Assembly (NCBI RefSeq): GCF_014196595.1
Contig: NZ_JACIEA010000001.1
Span: 1,110,546-1,174,545, forward strand
Length of the DNA stretch: 64,000 bases
Origin: Sphingorhabdus rigui
GTDB lineage: Bacteria; Pseudomonadota; Alphaproteobacteria; Sphingomonadales; Sphingomonadaceae
Direction: 5' to 3'
Below the pieces are notes generated by a model that was not told the DNA's origin, did no database searches, and was given only the letters and a program-made list of their open reading frames with translations. Below, piece by piece: positions 44,654 to 54,182 of this stretch; the stretch's first letter is position 1, and each line of letters starts with the position of its first letter. The translations under genes and the position numbers were made by a program.

Positions 44654-46000
44654 ATGGCTGAATTTGAGTATGATCTGTTTGTCATTGGCGCTGGCTCGGG
44701 CGGCGTTCGCGCATCGCGGATAGCCGCGTCACACGGCGCGCGCGTTGCCGTTGCCGAGGAACATCGCGTTGGTGGCACATGCGTTATCCGCGGATGTGTT
44801 CCAAAAAAGCTGCTCGTGTACGGATCGCATTTCGCCGAAGATCTTCACGACGCGCAGCGTTTCGGATGGAACATGGCCCGTGCGACGTTCGATTGGAACA
44901 TCTTGCGCGACAATGTCGCAGCGGAAGTGAACCGCCTTGAGGGTCTTTACGGACAGACGCTTGGCAACAACAAGGTTGAGGTGTTTCGCGAACGCGCGGT
45001 CGTGACGGGGCCGAACAGCGTGCGCTTGGCAAGCGGGCGCGAAATTTCGGCGGCCTATATCCTCATTGCCACAGGCGCTTGGCCATCGGTTCCGGAAATA
45101 GCCGGGGCGGGGCATGGCATCACGTCAAACGAAGTATTCAGCTTGCCCGAACTGCCCAAGCGGGCGGTGATCGCAGGCGGCGGTTACATCGCCAATGAAT
45201 TCGCGGGTATCTTCAACGAACTTGGCGTCAAAGTCAGCCTTGTGACCCACGGCGACCGCATTTTGCGCAGTTATGATGACGAAATTGTCGACCGCCTCGT
45301 GGACATTAGCGGCCATAAGGGCATCGATATTCGCTTCAACTGTAGCTTCAAATCCATCACCAAGCAGGATGATGGCAGCTTGGTGATCGAAACCAATCAG
45401 GGCGAGACGATTGAAACCGATTTGCTGCTGTGGGCCATTGGTCGGACGCCGCACAGCAAAGGCCTTGGCCTTGAAGACGTTGGCGTCGCGCTGGGCAAGG
45501 ATGGTTCGGTACAGGTTGGCGACGACAATCGGACCAACGTGCCCAGCATTTACGCGGTGGGCGATGTCACAAACCGCGTTCAGCTTACCCCCATTGCGAT
45601 CCGCGAAGGCCATGCTTTTGCCGACAGCGTCTTTGGCAACAATCCGCGCACGGTAAATTATGACTGCATACCGACTGCAGTGTTCAGCAATCCGCCAATT
45701 GCCAGCGTCGGGATGACCGAGGCCGAAGCCCGCGCGGCGCATCCGGACGTCAAAATTTACAAAAGCGATTTCCGCGCGATGAAGAATGTGCTGGCCGACC
45801 GCAATGAACGCGCATTGTATAAAATGGTCGTCGCAGGCGCAAACGAGCGTGTGGTCGGGTTGCACTTGATTGGGCCGGACAGCGGCGAGATCCTTCAAGC
45901 AGCGGCTATCGCGGTTAAGGCAGGGCTGACGAAGCAGGATTTCGACGACACTGTCGCGCTGCACCCCAGCATGTCCGAAGAACTGGTGTTGATGAAATAA
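44654..46000 (+). CDS. gor: Glutathione-disulfide reductase
   Basis: A flavoprotein that regenerates reduced glutathione with NADPH. The 448-residue protein has the FAD motif FVIGAGSGGVRASRIA, the redox-active disulphide Cys43/Cys48 in GGTCVIRGCVPKK, the second nucleotide motif VIAGGGYIANEFAGIF, the FAD motif IYAVGDVT and the C-terminal HPSMSEELV with the catalytic His. It starts 93 nt after pgi, whose product is fed to the NADPH-producing pentose-phosphate and Entner-Doudoroff routes. It supplies the glutathione that the transferase at 46061-46690 would use. Confidence 0.95.
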   Translation: MAEFEYDLFVIGAGSGGVRASRIAASHGARVAVAEEHRVGGTCVIRGCVPKKLLVYGSHFAEDLHDAQRFGWNMARATFDWNILRDNVAAEVNRLEGLYGQTLGNNKVEVFRERAVVTGPNSVRLASGREISAAYILIATGAWPSVPEIAGAGHGITSNEVFSLPELPKRAVIAGGGYIANEFAGIFNELGVKVSLVTHGDRILRSYDDEIVDRLVDISGHKGIDIRFNCSFKSITKQDDGSLVIETNQGETIETDLLLWAIGRTPHSKGLGLEDVGVALGKDGSVQVGDDNRTNVPSIYAVGDVTNRVQLTPIAIREGHAFADSVFGNNPRTVNYDCIPTAVFSNPPIASVGMTEAEARAAHPDVKIYKSDFRAMKNVLADRNERALYKMVVAGANERVVGLHLIGPDSGEILQAAAIAVKAGLTKQDFDDTVALHPSMSEELVLMK

Positions 46001-46001
46001 C

Positions 46002-46053
46002 CGAGAACGTCACCGTAGCCCTGAGCCTGTCGAAGGGCGCTGATCGGTTCTCG
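46002..46053. repeat. Nested palindrome between convergent gor and the glutathione transferase gene
   Basis: Outer arms CGAGAAC (46002-46008) and GTTCTCG (46047-46053) enclose an inner stem GCCCT/AGGGC (46018-46022, 46034-46038). The inner part, CCTGAGCCTGTCGAAGGGC, is a sequence I associate with widely dispersed intergenic repeats in sphingomonad genomes. It fills almost the whole 60-nt gap and may end both transcripts. Confidence 0.6.
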
Positions 46054-46060
46054 CTGAGGT

Positions 46061-46690
46061 TTATGGAAAGACAGTAACTTCGTCGCCCGCTGTCCATTTG
46101 GGGTAGCGCGTCATGATCTGGCCAAACAGGTCTGACGCAAGCAGTCCGTTCAGCCACGCCTGAAGCGCAGGCAATGGCAATGCATCGAACCATAGCGGGT
46201 CGGTTGCGGCAAACTGGCGAACAAAGGGAAACAAGGCGGTGTCGGTAAACGCAGGCGCGCTGCCGCCCAAATAGGGTTGCGCCGCCAATATTGCGTTCAG
46301 GCCCGACAAATGTTTCAGCGCCGCGTCACGATGTTTCACACCGTCCGCCAAACCATAACGATGCGGATATTTATACCGGTCCAGCGCCTGTTTGAACGGG
46401 CCATCATTGGCCGCGATCATGCCCGCATCCGCATGGGCCAACCAGTTTTCGGGATCATTTTGCGCCAATGCCCAGCGCATGATGTCCAGGCTCTCGTCGA
46501 CAACATGACCATCACCCACAACTAACACCGGAACTGTGCCCTTTGGCGACACGGCGATCATTTCCGGTGGTTTATCCCGAAGCACCACTTCGCGCAGCTC
46601 GACTTGGGCGCCACTCACCGCAACCGCCATCCTTGCCCGCATGGCGTACGGACATCGCCGGAAACTGTAGAGGATGGGCAGATCAGTCAT
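46061..46690 (-). CDS. Glutathione S-transferase family protein
   Basis: A 209-residue cytosolic protein with the two-domain transferase layout: an N-terminal thioredoxin-like domain beginning [16 protein letters not shown] with a Cys-Pro active-site-like motif (Cys13), cis-Pro in GTVPVLV and DESLDIMRW, then an all-helical C-terminal domain. The CPYAMRAR start resembles the glutaredoxin-2/omega-like group that may act as a thiol reductase or transferase. The ATG at 46690 overlaps the trhO stop by 8 nt. The frame is open far upstream but only as a shadow of trhO. Confidence 0.88.
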   Translation of the reverse strand: MTDLPILYSFRRCPYAMRARMAVAVSGAQVELREVVLRDKPPEMIAVSPKGTVPVLVVGDGHVVDESLDIMRWALAQNDPENWLAHADAGMIAANDGPFKQALDRYKYPHRYGLADGVKHRDAALKHLSGLNAILAAQPYLGGSAPAFTDTALFPFVRQFAATDPLWFDALPLPALQAWLNGLLASDLFGQIMTRYPKWTAGDEVTVFP

Positions 46691-47624
46691 CAAGCCGAGG
46701 ATTGACGCCGATATGCTGTTTGCCGCGCTTTTTGGCGAGCGCGATTTGTTTCTGCCGCTCGGCGAAACGCGCGCGGTCTTCGTCGGTGCGTTCGGCATAG
46801 CAAGCCGGGCAGGCGACGCCTTCGATGAAATGTGCTGACGCCTTGTCGTCCTGCGAAATCGGCCTGCGGCACGCGTGGCACAATTCCATTTCGCCAAGCT
46901 CAAGCCCATGCTTCACGGACACACGCTCGTCGAAGACAAAGCATTCACCCTGCCATTTGCTCTCGGCCTCTGGAATATTCTCCAGATAGCGCAATATGCC
47001 GCCTTCTAGGTGGTAGACCTCGTCTATCCCTTCAGCCTTCAGGAAGGCCGTCGATTTTTCGCAACGTATGCCGCCGGTGCAGAACATCGCAAACTTGGTT
47101 TTACCGGCAGCCAGTTCATCGCGATGCGCGCGAAACCATTCGGGAAATTCGCTGAATGATTTGGTCCGCGGATCGACTGCGCCTTCAAACGTGCCAATCG
47201 CAACCTCATAATCATTGCGGGTATCGATGAGGACGGTGTCCGGATCGGAAATCAACGCGTTCCAATCCTCTGGCTGCACATACGTGCCGACTTCACGTTT
47301 CGGGTCGATGCCGTCTACGCCCAGCGTTACGATTTCCTTCTTCAGCCGGACTTTCATCCGGTAGAAGGGCATTTCATTGGCATGCGAATATTTGACGTCC
47401 AATTCTGCGCAGCCCGGAATAGCGCGCAGAAATGCAATGAGGGCGTCGATAGCAGCAGGCTCTCCGGCGACTGTGCCGTTGATTCCTTCATGCGCCAACA
47501 AAATGGTGCCTTTGATGCCGCCCGCTGTGCACTGCTCGTGGATTTGCGGCTGCAGCATTTCAGGCGCATCGAACGATACAAAGCGATAGAGCGCGGCGAC
47601 TTTGATGGGGTGAACCTGTTCCAT
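46683..47624 (-). CDS. trhO: tRNA uridine(34) hydroxylase (rhodanese domain, YceA family)
   Basis: TrhO makes 5-hydroxyuridine at the wobble position of tRNA, in an oxygen-dependent reaction. The 313-residue protein has an N-terminal UPF0176-type region ([19 protein letters not shown]), a rhodanese domain ([10 protein letters not shown]) with the catalytic Cys182 in [11 protein letters not shown], and a C-terminal cysteine-rich part (CHACRRPIS and CPACYA) that looks like a zinc site. Length is normal for the family. It leads a two-gene unit with the glutathione transferase. Confidence 0.94.
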   Translation of the reverse strand: MEQVHPIKVAALYRFVSFDAPEMLQPQIHEQCTAGGIKGTILLAHEGINGTVAGEPAAIDALIAFLRAIPGCAELDVKYSHANEMPFYRMKVRLKKEIVTLGVDGIDPKREVGTYVQPEDWNALISDPDTVLIDTRNDYEVAIGTFEGAVDPRTKSFSEFPEWFRAHRDELAAGKTKFAMFCTGGIRCEKSTAFLKAEGIDEVYHLEGGILRYLENIPEAESKWQGECFVFDERVSVKHGLELGEMELCHACRRPISQDDKASAHFIEGVACPACYAERTDEDRARFAERQKQIALAKKRGKQHIGVNPRLDD

Positions 47625-47679
47625 GACGTGGCCCTATAGCGTCCTTTTTCGCTTTTGGCAGCTTTCAATATTGCTGACA

Positions 47680-47718
47680 TAATCGTAAATTTAATCGCAC
47701 GATTAATTTGCAATTGCA
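47680..47718. promoter_or_regulatory. Two palindromes upstream of pccB (candidate operator)
   Basis: An inverted repeat TAATCGT (47680-47686) / ACGATTA (47699-47705) with a 12-nt spacer is followed at once by the perfect 10-bp palindrome TGCAATTGCA (47709-47718). Both lie within about 90 nt of the pccB start in an AT-rich gap. TTGCAA-type half-sites are known from short-chain acyl-CoA regulators of other alphaproteobacteria, but the regulator here is not identified. Confidence 0.4.
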
Positions 47719-47768
47719 TCGCCACGATGCCAAAGCTTCACGCAACAAAATTGCTTATGGGGAAAACC

Positions 47769-49295
47769 ATGTCGGCCAATATCGCTGAACTGGAATTGCG
47801 GCGCGCAGCGTCCAAATTGGGTGGCGGACAAAAGCGCATTGACGCGCAACATGCCAAGGGTCGCCTGACCGCGCGCGAACGCCTTGATATCCTGCTGGAT
47901 GAAGGCAGCTTCGAAGAACTTGACGCCTATGTGACGCATAATTGCACCGACTTTGGCATGGCCGAACAGAAGATCCCAGGCGACGGCGTTGTCACCGGCA
48001 GCGGCACCATCAACGGTCGCCTTGTTTACGTTTATAGTCAGGATTTCACGGTATTCGGCGGGTCGCTTTCCGAAGCGCACGCGATGAAAATCTGCAAGGT
48101 CTTGGACAATGCGATGAAGGTCGGCGCGCCCGTCATTGGTCTTAATGACAGCGGCGGCGCGCGTATTCAGGAAGGTGTTGCAAGCCTTGGCGGCTATGCC
48201 GAGGTGTTTCAACGCAATACGCTCGCAAGCGGCGTAATTCCACAGATCAGCCTCATCATGGGCCCATGCGCGGGTGGTGCGGTATATTCGCCAGCGATTA
48301 CCGACTTCATCTTCATGGTGAAAGACAGCAGCTATATGTTCGTCACTGGCCCTGATGTGGTCAAGACGGTGACCAACGAAGTGGTGACACAGGAAGAATT
48401 GGGCGGCGCGGTTTCGCATACGACCAAGTCGGGTGTTGCCGACAATGCGTTCGAAAATGATATTGAGGCGCTGCTGTCTGTCCGTGATTTCTTTGACTAT
48501 TTGCCAGAGAATAACCGCACCGGCGTTCCTGAACGGCCAACCGAGGACGCGTGGGACCGTATTGAACCGAGCCTCGACACCTTAATCCCGCCAAGCGCGA
48601 ACCAGCCTTATGATATGCATGAGCTGATCCGCAAAACGGTGGATGAAGGCGACTTCTTTGAGGTTCAGCCAACGCACGCGGCCAATGTCATCATCGGTTT
48701 TGGCCGTATTGAGGGCCGCACCGTGGGCATCGTCGCCAATCAGCCCATGGTGCTGGCGGGCGTGCTTGACATCAACAGTTCCAAAAAAGCGGCGCGCTTT
48801 GTCCGCTTCTGCGATGCGTTCGATATTCCGATCATTACCTTTGTCGACGTTCCCGGATTTTTGCCTGGCACAGCGCAGGAATATGGCGGCATCATCAAGC
48901 ATGGCGCGAAATTGCTCTTTGCTTATGCCGAGGCGACTGTGCCCAAAATCACCATCATCACCCGCAAAGCATATGGCGGCGCATATGACGTGATGGCGTC
49001 AAAGCATTTGCGCGGCGACCTCAACTACGCATGGCCGACTGCTGAAATCGCGGTGATGGGCGCAAAGGGCGCAGTTGAAATCATCTTCCGCGGACTTTCG
49101 GCAGAAGAGCAAGCGGTGAAGACAGCGGAATATGAAGACCGCTTCGCCAACCCCTTCGTCGCGGCGAGCAAGGGCTTTATTGATGAGGTCATCTACCCGC
49201 ATTCCACGCGGAAACGGATTGCCTTGGGCCTTAGAAAATTGCGCAACAAGGCGTTAGAAAACCCTTGGAAAAAGCATGATAATATTCCGTTGTAA
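47769..49295 (+). CDS. pccB: Propionyl-CoA carboxylase carboxyltransferase subunit
   Basis: PccB transfers the carboxyl group from biotin to propionyl-CoA, giving (S)-methylmalonyl-CoA. The 508-residue protein has the family start and core: [17 protein letters not shown], the acyl-CoA site [24 protein letters not shown] and the C-terminal biotin-side motif [19 protein letters not shown]. The ATG at 47769 has GGGGAA 5 nt upstream; earlier in-frame ATGs (47757, 47727) are less well placed. It starts a seven-gene run for propionyl-CoA use. The alpha subunit pccA ends that run. Confidence 0.95.
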   Translation: MSANIAELELRRAASKLGGGQKRIDAQHAKGRLTARERLDILLDEGSFEELDAYVTHNCTDFGMAEQKIPGDGVVTGSGTINGRLVYVYSQDFTVFGGSLSEAHAMKICKVLDNAMKVGAPVIGLNDSGGARIQEGVASLGGYAEVFQRNTLASGVIPQISLIMGPCAGGAVYSPAITDFIFMVKDSSYMFVTGPDVVKTVTNEVVTQEELGGAVSHTTKSGVADNAFENDIEALLSVRDFFDYLPENNRTGVPERPTEDAWDRIEPSLDTLIPPSANQPYDMHELIRKTVDEGDFFEVQPTHAANVIIGFGRIEGRTVGIVANQPMVLAGVLDINSSKKAARFVRFCDAFDIPIITFVDVPGFLPGTAQEYGGIIKHGAKLLFAYAEATVPKITIITRKAYGGAYDVMASKHLRGDLNYAWPTAEIAVMGAKGAVEIIFRGLSAEEQAVKTAEYEDRFANPFVAASKGFIDEVIYPHSTRKRIALGLRKLRNKALENPWKKHDNIPL

Positions 49296-49304
49296 GGCAG
49301 AAGC

Positions 49305-49742
49305 ATGAAACTGGGTCGTCTCAACCATATCGGCGTCGCAACGCCTTCCATTGCGGACAGCATCGTCTTTTACCGCGACGTGATGGGCGCGACGAAGGTT
49401 CATGATCCGTTCGACCTGCCTGATCAAGGCGTGAAGGTTTGCTTTGTCGACACACCCGGTTCGGATGGGGCGTTGAACGGAACGCAGATTGAGCTCATCG
49501 AGCCGCTGCCGGGCAATGCGCCTATCGCTGCTTTTCTGGAAAAGAACCCAGCGGGCGGGCAGCACCATGTCTGTTATGAAGTGCCGGACATTCATGCTGC
49601 CAAGGCGGAGTTTGAAGCCATGGGCAAGCGGGTGCTCGGCGAGCCACGTATTGGCGCGCACGGGACGCTGATTTTCTTTGTGCATCCTAAAGATATGCAG
49701 GGTGTGCTGACCGAAATTATGGAAGTGCCGCAGGGGCATTGA
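49305..49742 (+). CDS. mce: Methylmalonyl-CoA epimerase
   Basis: Mce converts the (S)- to the (R)-isomer of methylmalonyl-CoA, linking carboxylase to mutase. The 145-residue protein is a vicinal-oxygen-chelate fold with two repeats; metal ligands include His8 in LNHIGVATPS and His87 in GQHHVCYEV, and a glutamate near the C-terminus in VLTEIMEVPQ. Length and motifs are as expected. It begins 9 nt after pccB and is followed by a small hairpin, then the enoyl-CoA hydratase gene. Confidence 0.95.
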   Translation: MKLGRLNHIGVATPSIADSIVFYRDVMGATKVHDPFDLPDQGVKVCFVDTPGSDGALNGTQIELIEPLPGNAPIAAFLEKNPAGGQHHVCYEVPDIHAAKAEFEAMGKRVLGEPRIGAHGTLIFFVHPKDMQGVLTEIMEVPQGH

Positions 49743-49752
49743 GAGTAACGTC

Positions 49753-49770
49753 TCTCCCGCCTGCGGGAGA
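49753..49770 (+). repeat. Small palindrome between mce and the enoyl-CoA hydratase gene
   Basis: TCTCCCG (49753-49759) and CGGGAGA (49764-49770) form a 7-bp stem with a 4-nt loop. It lies 11 nt after the mce stop and just before the AGGGAG ribosome-binding site of the next gene. There is no U-run, so it may be a repeat element that trims or stabilises the transcript. Confidence 0.5.
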
Positions 49771-49788
49771 TGTCAGGGAGAAAGCAAA

Positions 49789-50574
49789 ATGACATATGAA
49801 ACCATCCGCCTCGATATCGCGGACAATGTTGCAACAATAACCCTCAACCGTCCTGAGCGGCTGAACGCGATGGCGCCGCAAATGGCGGACGAGATCAGCG
49901 CCGCGCTTGACCAGTTAAACGGTGCGCGCGTTGTTTTGATCACCGGCGAGGGCCGTGCCTTTTGTTCGGGCGCTGACCTGTCGGCACGCGGCGCAGGCGC
50001 GTCGGTGAGCGGCGGGCAGGGGGCCTATTCAGCCCTGACCAAGAGCTACAACCCGTTGATGCTCAAGCTTGCCAAGCTCGACGTGCCGATTATCACCGCG
50101 ATCAATGGCCCCGCAGCCGGCGTTGGCTGCAGCCTTGCGCTCGCCAGCGACTTTGCGATTGCGGGTAAATCTGCCTATTTCCTTCAGGCCTTTGTCAACA
50201 TCGGACTGGTGCCAGACGGCGGCGCAAGCTGGATGCTTTCGCGGCTGGTCGGCAAGGCACGCGCGACCGAAATGATGTTGCTCGGCGAGAAAATCCCTGC
50301 GGATAAAGCTGCAGATTGGGGCCTGATCTACAAGTCTGTCGATGATGCCGAACTGATGACGGAAGCCAAGGCTTTGGCCACACGGTTGGCCAACGGGCCA
50401 ACGGTCGCCATTGGCATCATGCGTCAGAATATCGCTGCGGCGTTGGATGCGGATTATGCAACGGCCCTGCTGCGTGAGGCCGAAGGCCAAAAGATTGCCG
50501 GTGACAGCAACGATGCCCGCGAAGGTGCGATTGCGTTTTTGCAGAAACGTAAGGCCGAATTTAAGGGGGCTTAA
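49789..50574 (+). CDS. Enoyl-CoA hydratase/isomerase family protein (PaaG-like)
   Basis: A 261-residue crotonase-fold enzyme acting on acyl-CoA thioesters. The oxyanion-hole loops are FCSGADLSA and [20 protein letters not shown]; the second catalytic glutamate position reads GLVPDGGA, the aspartate form typical of PaaG-type isomerases rather than the glutamate of classical hydratases. The true substrate is unknown. Its place inside the propionyl-CoA run suggests a step that makes propionyl-CoA or related acyl-CoAs, for instance from branched-chain or phenylacetate breakdown. Confidence 0.85.
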   Translation: MTYETIRLDIADNVATITLNRPERLNAMAPQMADEISAALDQLNGARVVLITGEGRAFCSGADLSARGAGASVSGGQGAYSALTKSYNPLMLKLAKLDVPIITAINGPAAGVGCSLALASDFAIAGKSAYFLQAFVNIGLVPDGGASWMLSRLVGKARATEMMLLGEKIPADKAADWGLIYKSVDDAELMTEAKALATRLANGPTVAIGIMRQNIAAALDADYATALLREAEGQKIAGDSNDAREGAIAFLQKRKAEFKGA

Positions 50575-50585
50575 CCCACCCATTT

Positions 50586-50653
50586 TTCATCCTGAACCCG
50601 TGTCAGGATGAAGCGCGCAGGTGGACTGTTATCCCGAAACATGTTCGGGATGA
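50586..50653 (+). repeat. Two tandem intergenic palindromes before scpA
   Basis: Hairpin 1 pairs TTCATCCTGA (50586-50595) with TCAGGATGAA (50603-50612), 10 perfect base pairs. Hairpin 2 pairs ATCCCGAA (50631-50638) with TTCGGGAT (50644-50651), flanked by GT and GAC. Both share the ATCC...GGAT core of the topA-era palindrome. They occupy nearly the whole 101-nt gap and can partly insulate scpA from the upstream transcript. Confidence 0.7.
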
Positions 50654-50675
50654 CGATATCTTAGTTTGGAACAAA

Positions 50676-52799
50676 ATGACGAATATCGACGACTGGAAAA
50701 AGGCGGCTGACAAAGAGGTTAAGGGCAAGGACCTGACTTGGCATACGCCCGAGGGTATTTCGGTGAAGCCACTGTACACCAGTGCGGACGCTGGCGACCC
50801 CGGACTTCCCGGCTTTGCGCCGTTCACGCGCGGCGTGCGTGCGTCGATGTATGCAGGCCGTCCGTGGACCATCCGTCAATATGCCGGTTTCTCGACCGCC
50901 GAGGAATCCAACGCCTTTTACCGCCGCAACTTGGCCGCCGGGCAAAAGGGCCTTTCGGTTGCCTTCGATCTCGCCACCCATCGCGGCTATGACAGCGACC
51001 ATCCGCGCGTCGTTGGTGATGTCGGCAAGGCCGGTGTCGCTATCGATAGCGTCGAGGACATGAAAATCCTGTTCGACGGCATTCCGCTCGACCAGATGTC
51101 GGTGTCGATGACGATGAACGGCGCGGTCATTCCGATCCTGGCGTTCTTCATCGTCGCGGGTGAAGAGCAGGGGGTTTCACAGGCCCAACTCGACGGCACC
51201 ATTCAGAACGACATCCTTAAGGAGTTCATGGTCCGCAACACATATATTTACCCGCCCGAACCATCGATGCGGATCGTTTCGGACATTATCGCCTACACCA
51301 GCGCGAACATGCCGAAGTTCAACAGCATCTCGATCTCCGGCTATCACATGCATGAGGCCGGCGCGACCGCGGTGCAGGAGCTTGCCTTCACAATCGCCGA
51401 CGGCAAGGAATATGTGCAGCGCGCGATGGCCTCTGGCTTGGATATTGATGCGTTCGCAGGGCGGCTGTCCTTCTTCTTTGGCATTGGCATGAACTTCTTC
51501 ATGGAAGTGTCAAAGCTGCGCGCCGCGCGCACATTGTGGCACCGCGTCATGGATGAGCTCGGCGCAAAGGACGAACGCTCCAAAATGCTGCGTACGCATT
51601 GCCAGACATCGGGCGTGTCGTTGCAAGAGCAAGATCCCTATAACAACGTCATCCGCACCACGGTTGAAGCCATGGCCGCGACCCTTGGCGGCACGCAGAG
51701 CCTTCACACCAATGCGTTAGACGAAGCCATTGCGCTGCCGACGGAATTTTCGGCGCGCATCGCCCGCAACACGCAAATCATCCTGGCCGAAGAAACCGGC
51801 ATCACAAAGGTCGTCGATCCTTTGGGTGGCAGCTATTATGTCGAAGCCTTGACCGCCGAGCTGGTTGAACAGGCGTGGAAAATCATCGGTGAGGTCGACG
51901 AACTCGGCGGCATGACAAAGGCTGTCGCATCGGGCATGCCCAAGCGCCTGATCGAAGAAGCCGCCGCTGCGCGTCAGGCACGGGTCGATAAGGGTGAGGA
52001 CGTCATCGTTGGCGTCAACAAATATCGCCTGGAAACCGAAGACCAGCTCGATACGCTGGAGGTCGATAACGACTTTGTCCGTCAGGGCCAGATTGCACGC
52101 CTTGCCGCCACGCGGGCGTCGCGTGATGAAGCGGCGTGTCAGGCCGCATTGAGTGCGCTGACCGAAGGGGCGAAGAGCGGCGCGAACTTACTGGCGCTTG
52201 CAGTAGACGCCGCCCGCGCACGCGCCACGCTGGGTGAAATATCCGACGCAATGGAGGCTGTGTTTGGCCGCTATGCAACCACCCCTGTGCCTGTGCAGGG
52301 TATTTATGGCAGCGCGCATGAATTCGACAAACGCTGGGCGCAAGTGCTCGACGGCGTCGCATCGGTTGGCCGCCGCTTGGGCCGCAAACCAAAATTGCTC
52401 GTCGCCAAAATGGGGCAGGATGGCCACGATCGCGGTGCGAACGTCATTGCCTCTGCATTTTCCGACATGGGCTTTGATGTTATCAGCGGGCCGTTGTTCC
52501 AGACACCCGAAGAAACCGTTGTTCTGGCGCTTCAGCATGATGTTGATGCCGTGGGTGCCTCCAGCCTTGCTGCAGGTCACAAGACACTGATCCCAGAGCT
52601 CATAAAGGGTCTGCGCGAAGCGGGGCGTGGCGACATCAAGGTCATTGCAGGCGGCGTGATTCCGCCGCAGGATTATGATTTTCTGCGCGAAGCCGGCGTT
52701 CAGGGCATTTACGGCCCGGGCAGCAACGTTGTTGAGTGCGCAGCCGATGTTTTGACGTTATTGGGGCACAACATGCCGCCTTTGGGAGAAGGCACATGA
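50676..52799 (+). CDS. scpA: Methylmalonyl-CoA mutase (cobalamin-dependent, single chain)
   Basis: The mutase converts (R)-methylmalonyl-CoA to succinyl-CoA with adenosylcobalamin. The 707-residue protein joins the TIM-barrel substrate domain ([16 protein letters not shown], then [17 protein letters not shown]) to the C-terminal cobalamin domain with DGHDRG (582-587), where His584 is the lower axial cobalt ligand. All parts are in one chain, as for the alpha subunit of bacterial mutases. No small subunit or MeaB chaperone is in the window. Its product feeds the citric acid cycle and hemA. It ends in an ATGA overlap with bioB. Confidence 0.97.
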   Translation: MTNIDDWKKAADKEVKGKDLTWHTPEGISVKPLYTSADAGDPGLPGFAPFTRGVRASMYAGRPWTIRQYAGFSTAEESNAFYRRNLAAGQKGLSVAFDLATHRGYDSDHPRVVGDVGKAGVAIDSVEDMKILFDGIPLDQMSVSMTMNGAVIPILAFFIVAGEEQGVSQAQLDGTIQNDILKEFMVRNTYIYPPEPSMRIVSDIIAYTSANMPKFNSISISGYHMHEAGATAVQELAFTIADGKEYVQRAMASGLDIDAFAGRLSFFFGIGMNFFMEVSKLRAARTLWHRVMDELGAKDERSKMLRTHCQTSGVSLQEQDPYNNVIRTTVEAMAATLGGTQSLHTNALDEAIALPTEFSARIARNTQIILAEETGITKVVDPLGGSYYVEALTAELVEQAWKIIGEVDELGGMTKAVASGMPKRLIEEAAAARQARVDKGEDVIVGVNKYRLETEDQLDTLEVDNDFVRQGQIARLAATRASRDEAACQAALSALTEGAKSGANLLALAVDAARARATLGEISDAMEAVFGRYATTPVPVQGIYGSAHEFDKRWAQVLDGVASVGRRLGRKPKLLVAKMGQDGHDRGANVIASAFSDMGFDVISGPLFQTPEETVVLALQHDVDAVGASSLAAGHKTLIPELIKGLREAGRGDIKVIAGGVIPPQDYDFLREAGVQGIYGPGSNVVECAADVLTLLGHNMPPLGEGT

Positions 52800-53803
52800 C
52801 CGTCCGCACCGATTGGACCCGGGCAGAAATCGCGGCATTGTTTGACCTGCCGTTCGACGAGCTCGTCTATCAGGCACAAACCGTCCACCGCGCGCATCAT
52901 GCGGCCGGGCAGATCCAGCTTTGCACATTGCTATCGATCAAGACCGGCGGTTGCCCGGAAGACTGCGGCTATTGCTCACAGTCCGTCAAGGCAGACAGCG
53001 GCGTCGAGGCGACCAAGTTGATGGATGTGCAGGCCGTATTGCAAAAGGCCGCCGAAGCCGCGGACTCTGGTTCGCGCCGTTTCTGCATGGGGGCGGCTTG
53101 GCGGAACCCCAAAGATCGGGACATGCCAGCGATTGTACAGATTGTTCAGGGCGTGCGCGCCATGGGCATGGAAACCTGCATGACGCTCGGTATGCTGACG
53201 CCCAAGCAGGCCGATATGCTGGCCGACGCAGGGCTCGATTATTATAACCACAATATCGACACCTCGCCTGAGCGGTACAACGAAATCATCACCACGCGGA
53301 CGATGGACGACCGGCTCGACACTTTGGCCGAGGTGCGCCGTGCGGGCATCAACGTGTGCAGTGGCGGCATTGTTGGCCTAGGCGAGACACGCGCCGACCG
53401 CGTCGGTTTCATCCACACACTGGCGACCCTGCCGGCCCACCCCGAAAGTGTGCCCGTCAATGCGCTCGTGCCGGTAAAGGGCACCGTGCTGGGCGATATG
53501 CTCGCCGATACGCCACTGGCGAAGATCGACGACATCGAATTTGTGCGCACGATCGCTGTTGCGCGTATCACCATGCCGATGAGCATGGTCCGGTTAAGCG
53601 CGGGACGCGAAAGCATGAGCGAAGCGACGCAAGCCCTGTGCTTCATGGCGGGCGCGAACAGCATCTTTACTGGAGACAAGCTCTTGACCGCTGCCAATGC
53701 CGGCGACGACAAGGACGCCGCAATGCTGGCCAAGCTGGGGCTCGTGCCGATGGAGGCCGAGGAGCCACTGCGCGCGTGCAAGGCGTTGGAGGCGGCGGAG
53801 TAA
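52796..53803 (+). CDS. bioB: Biotin synthase
   Basis: BioB inserts sulphur into dethiobiotin. The 335-residue radical SAM protein has the [4Fe-4S] cysteines Cys53, Cys57 and Cys60 in [13 protein letters not shown], and [31 protein letters not shown] and [11 protein letters not shown], all diagnostic. Its ATG overlaps the scpA stop as ATGA, so the two are translated in coupling. No other biotin gene is nearby. Its position inside a run that ends with pccA, the biotin-carrying subunit, links cofactor supply to its user. The open frame to 52736 is scpA shadow. Confidence 0.97.
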   Translation: MTVRTDWTRAEIAALFDLPFDELVYQAQTVHRAHHAAGQIQLCTLLSIKTGGCPEDCGYCSQSVKADSGVEATKLMDVQAVLQKAAEAADSGSRRFCMGAAWRNPKDRDMPAIVQIVQGVRAMGMETCMTLGMLTPKQADMLADAGLDYYNHNIDTSPERYNEIITTRTMDDRLDTLAEVRRAGINVCSGGIVGLGETRADRVGFIHTLATLPAHPESVPVNALVPVKGTVLGDMLADTPLAKIDDIEFVRTIAVARITMPMSMVRLSAGRESMSEATQALCFMAGANSIFTGDKLLTAANAGDDKDAAMLAKLGLVPMEAEEPLRACKALEAAE

Positions 53804-53885
53804 GACGCATGAGCGCTTGTTGGAAACAGCTTTGATAGCCTCCGCAGATCCTATGCCGCATTCAGCGGCCACCAACGATTCGCCC

Positions 53886-54182
53886 GTGGCAAAGGCGTAT
53901 GTCATCGCCGAGGTTGAAGTGCGCGATGCCGCTGCGTACGAAGATTACAAATCCGCCGTTGTCCCTATCGTTGCCCAATTTGGCGGACGTTACATCGTTC
54001 GTGGGGGACAGATCGAAAGCGTTGAGGGCAGCGATCCTAGCGGCCGCATGGTCGTCATTGAATTTCCGAATTTCACAGCTGCCCAGGCTTTTTTGAGGTC
54101 CGAAGAATATCGTCCTGTCGCTGATATCCGGCATAAGACAGCTATATCCCGCATTATGATTGTTGAAGGAACGCTTCCTTAA
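53886..54182 (+). CDS. DUF1330-family protein
   Basis: A 98-residue protein of the dimeric alpha-beta barrel type, family DUF1330: AKAYVIAEVEVRDAAAYEDY at the start, the central GGRYIVRGGQIESVEG and a MVVIEFPNFTAAQAFLRSEEY block are characteristic. The biochemical role of the family is unknown. GTG 53886 gives the standard N-terminus; an ATG at 53853 would add 11 residues, and neither has a clear ribosome-binding site. Its stop overlaps the pccA ATG as TAATG, so both are likely made together. Confidence 0.83.
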   Translation: MAKAYVIAEVEVRDAAAYEDYKSAVVPIVAQFGGRYIVRGGQIESVEGSDPSGRMVVIEFPNFTAAQAFLRSEEYRPVADIRHKTAISRIMIVEGTLP

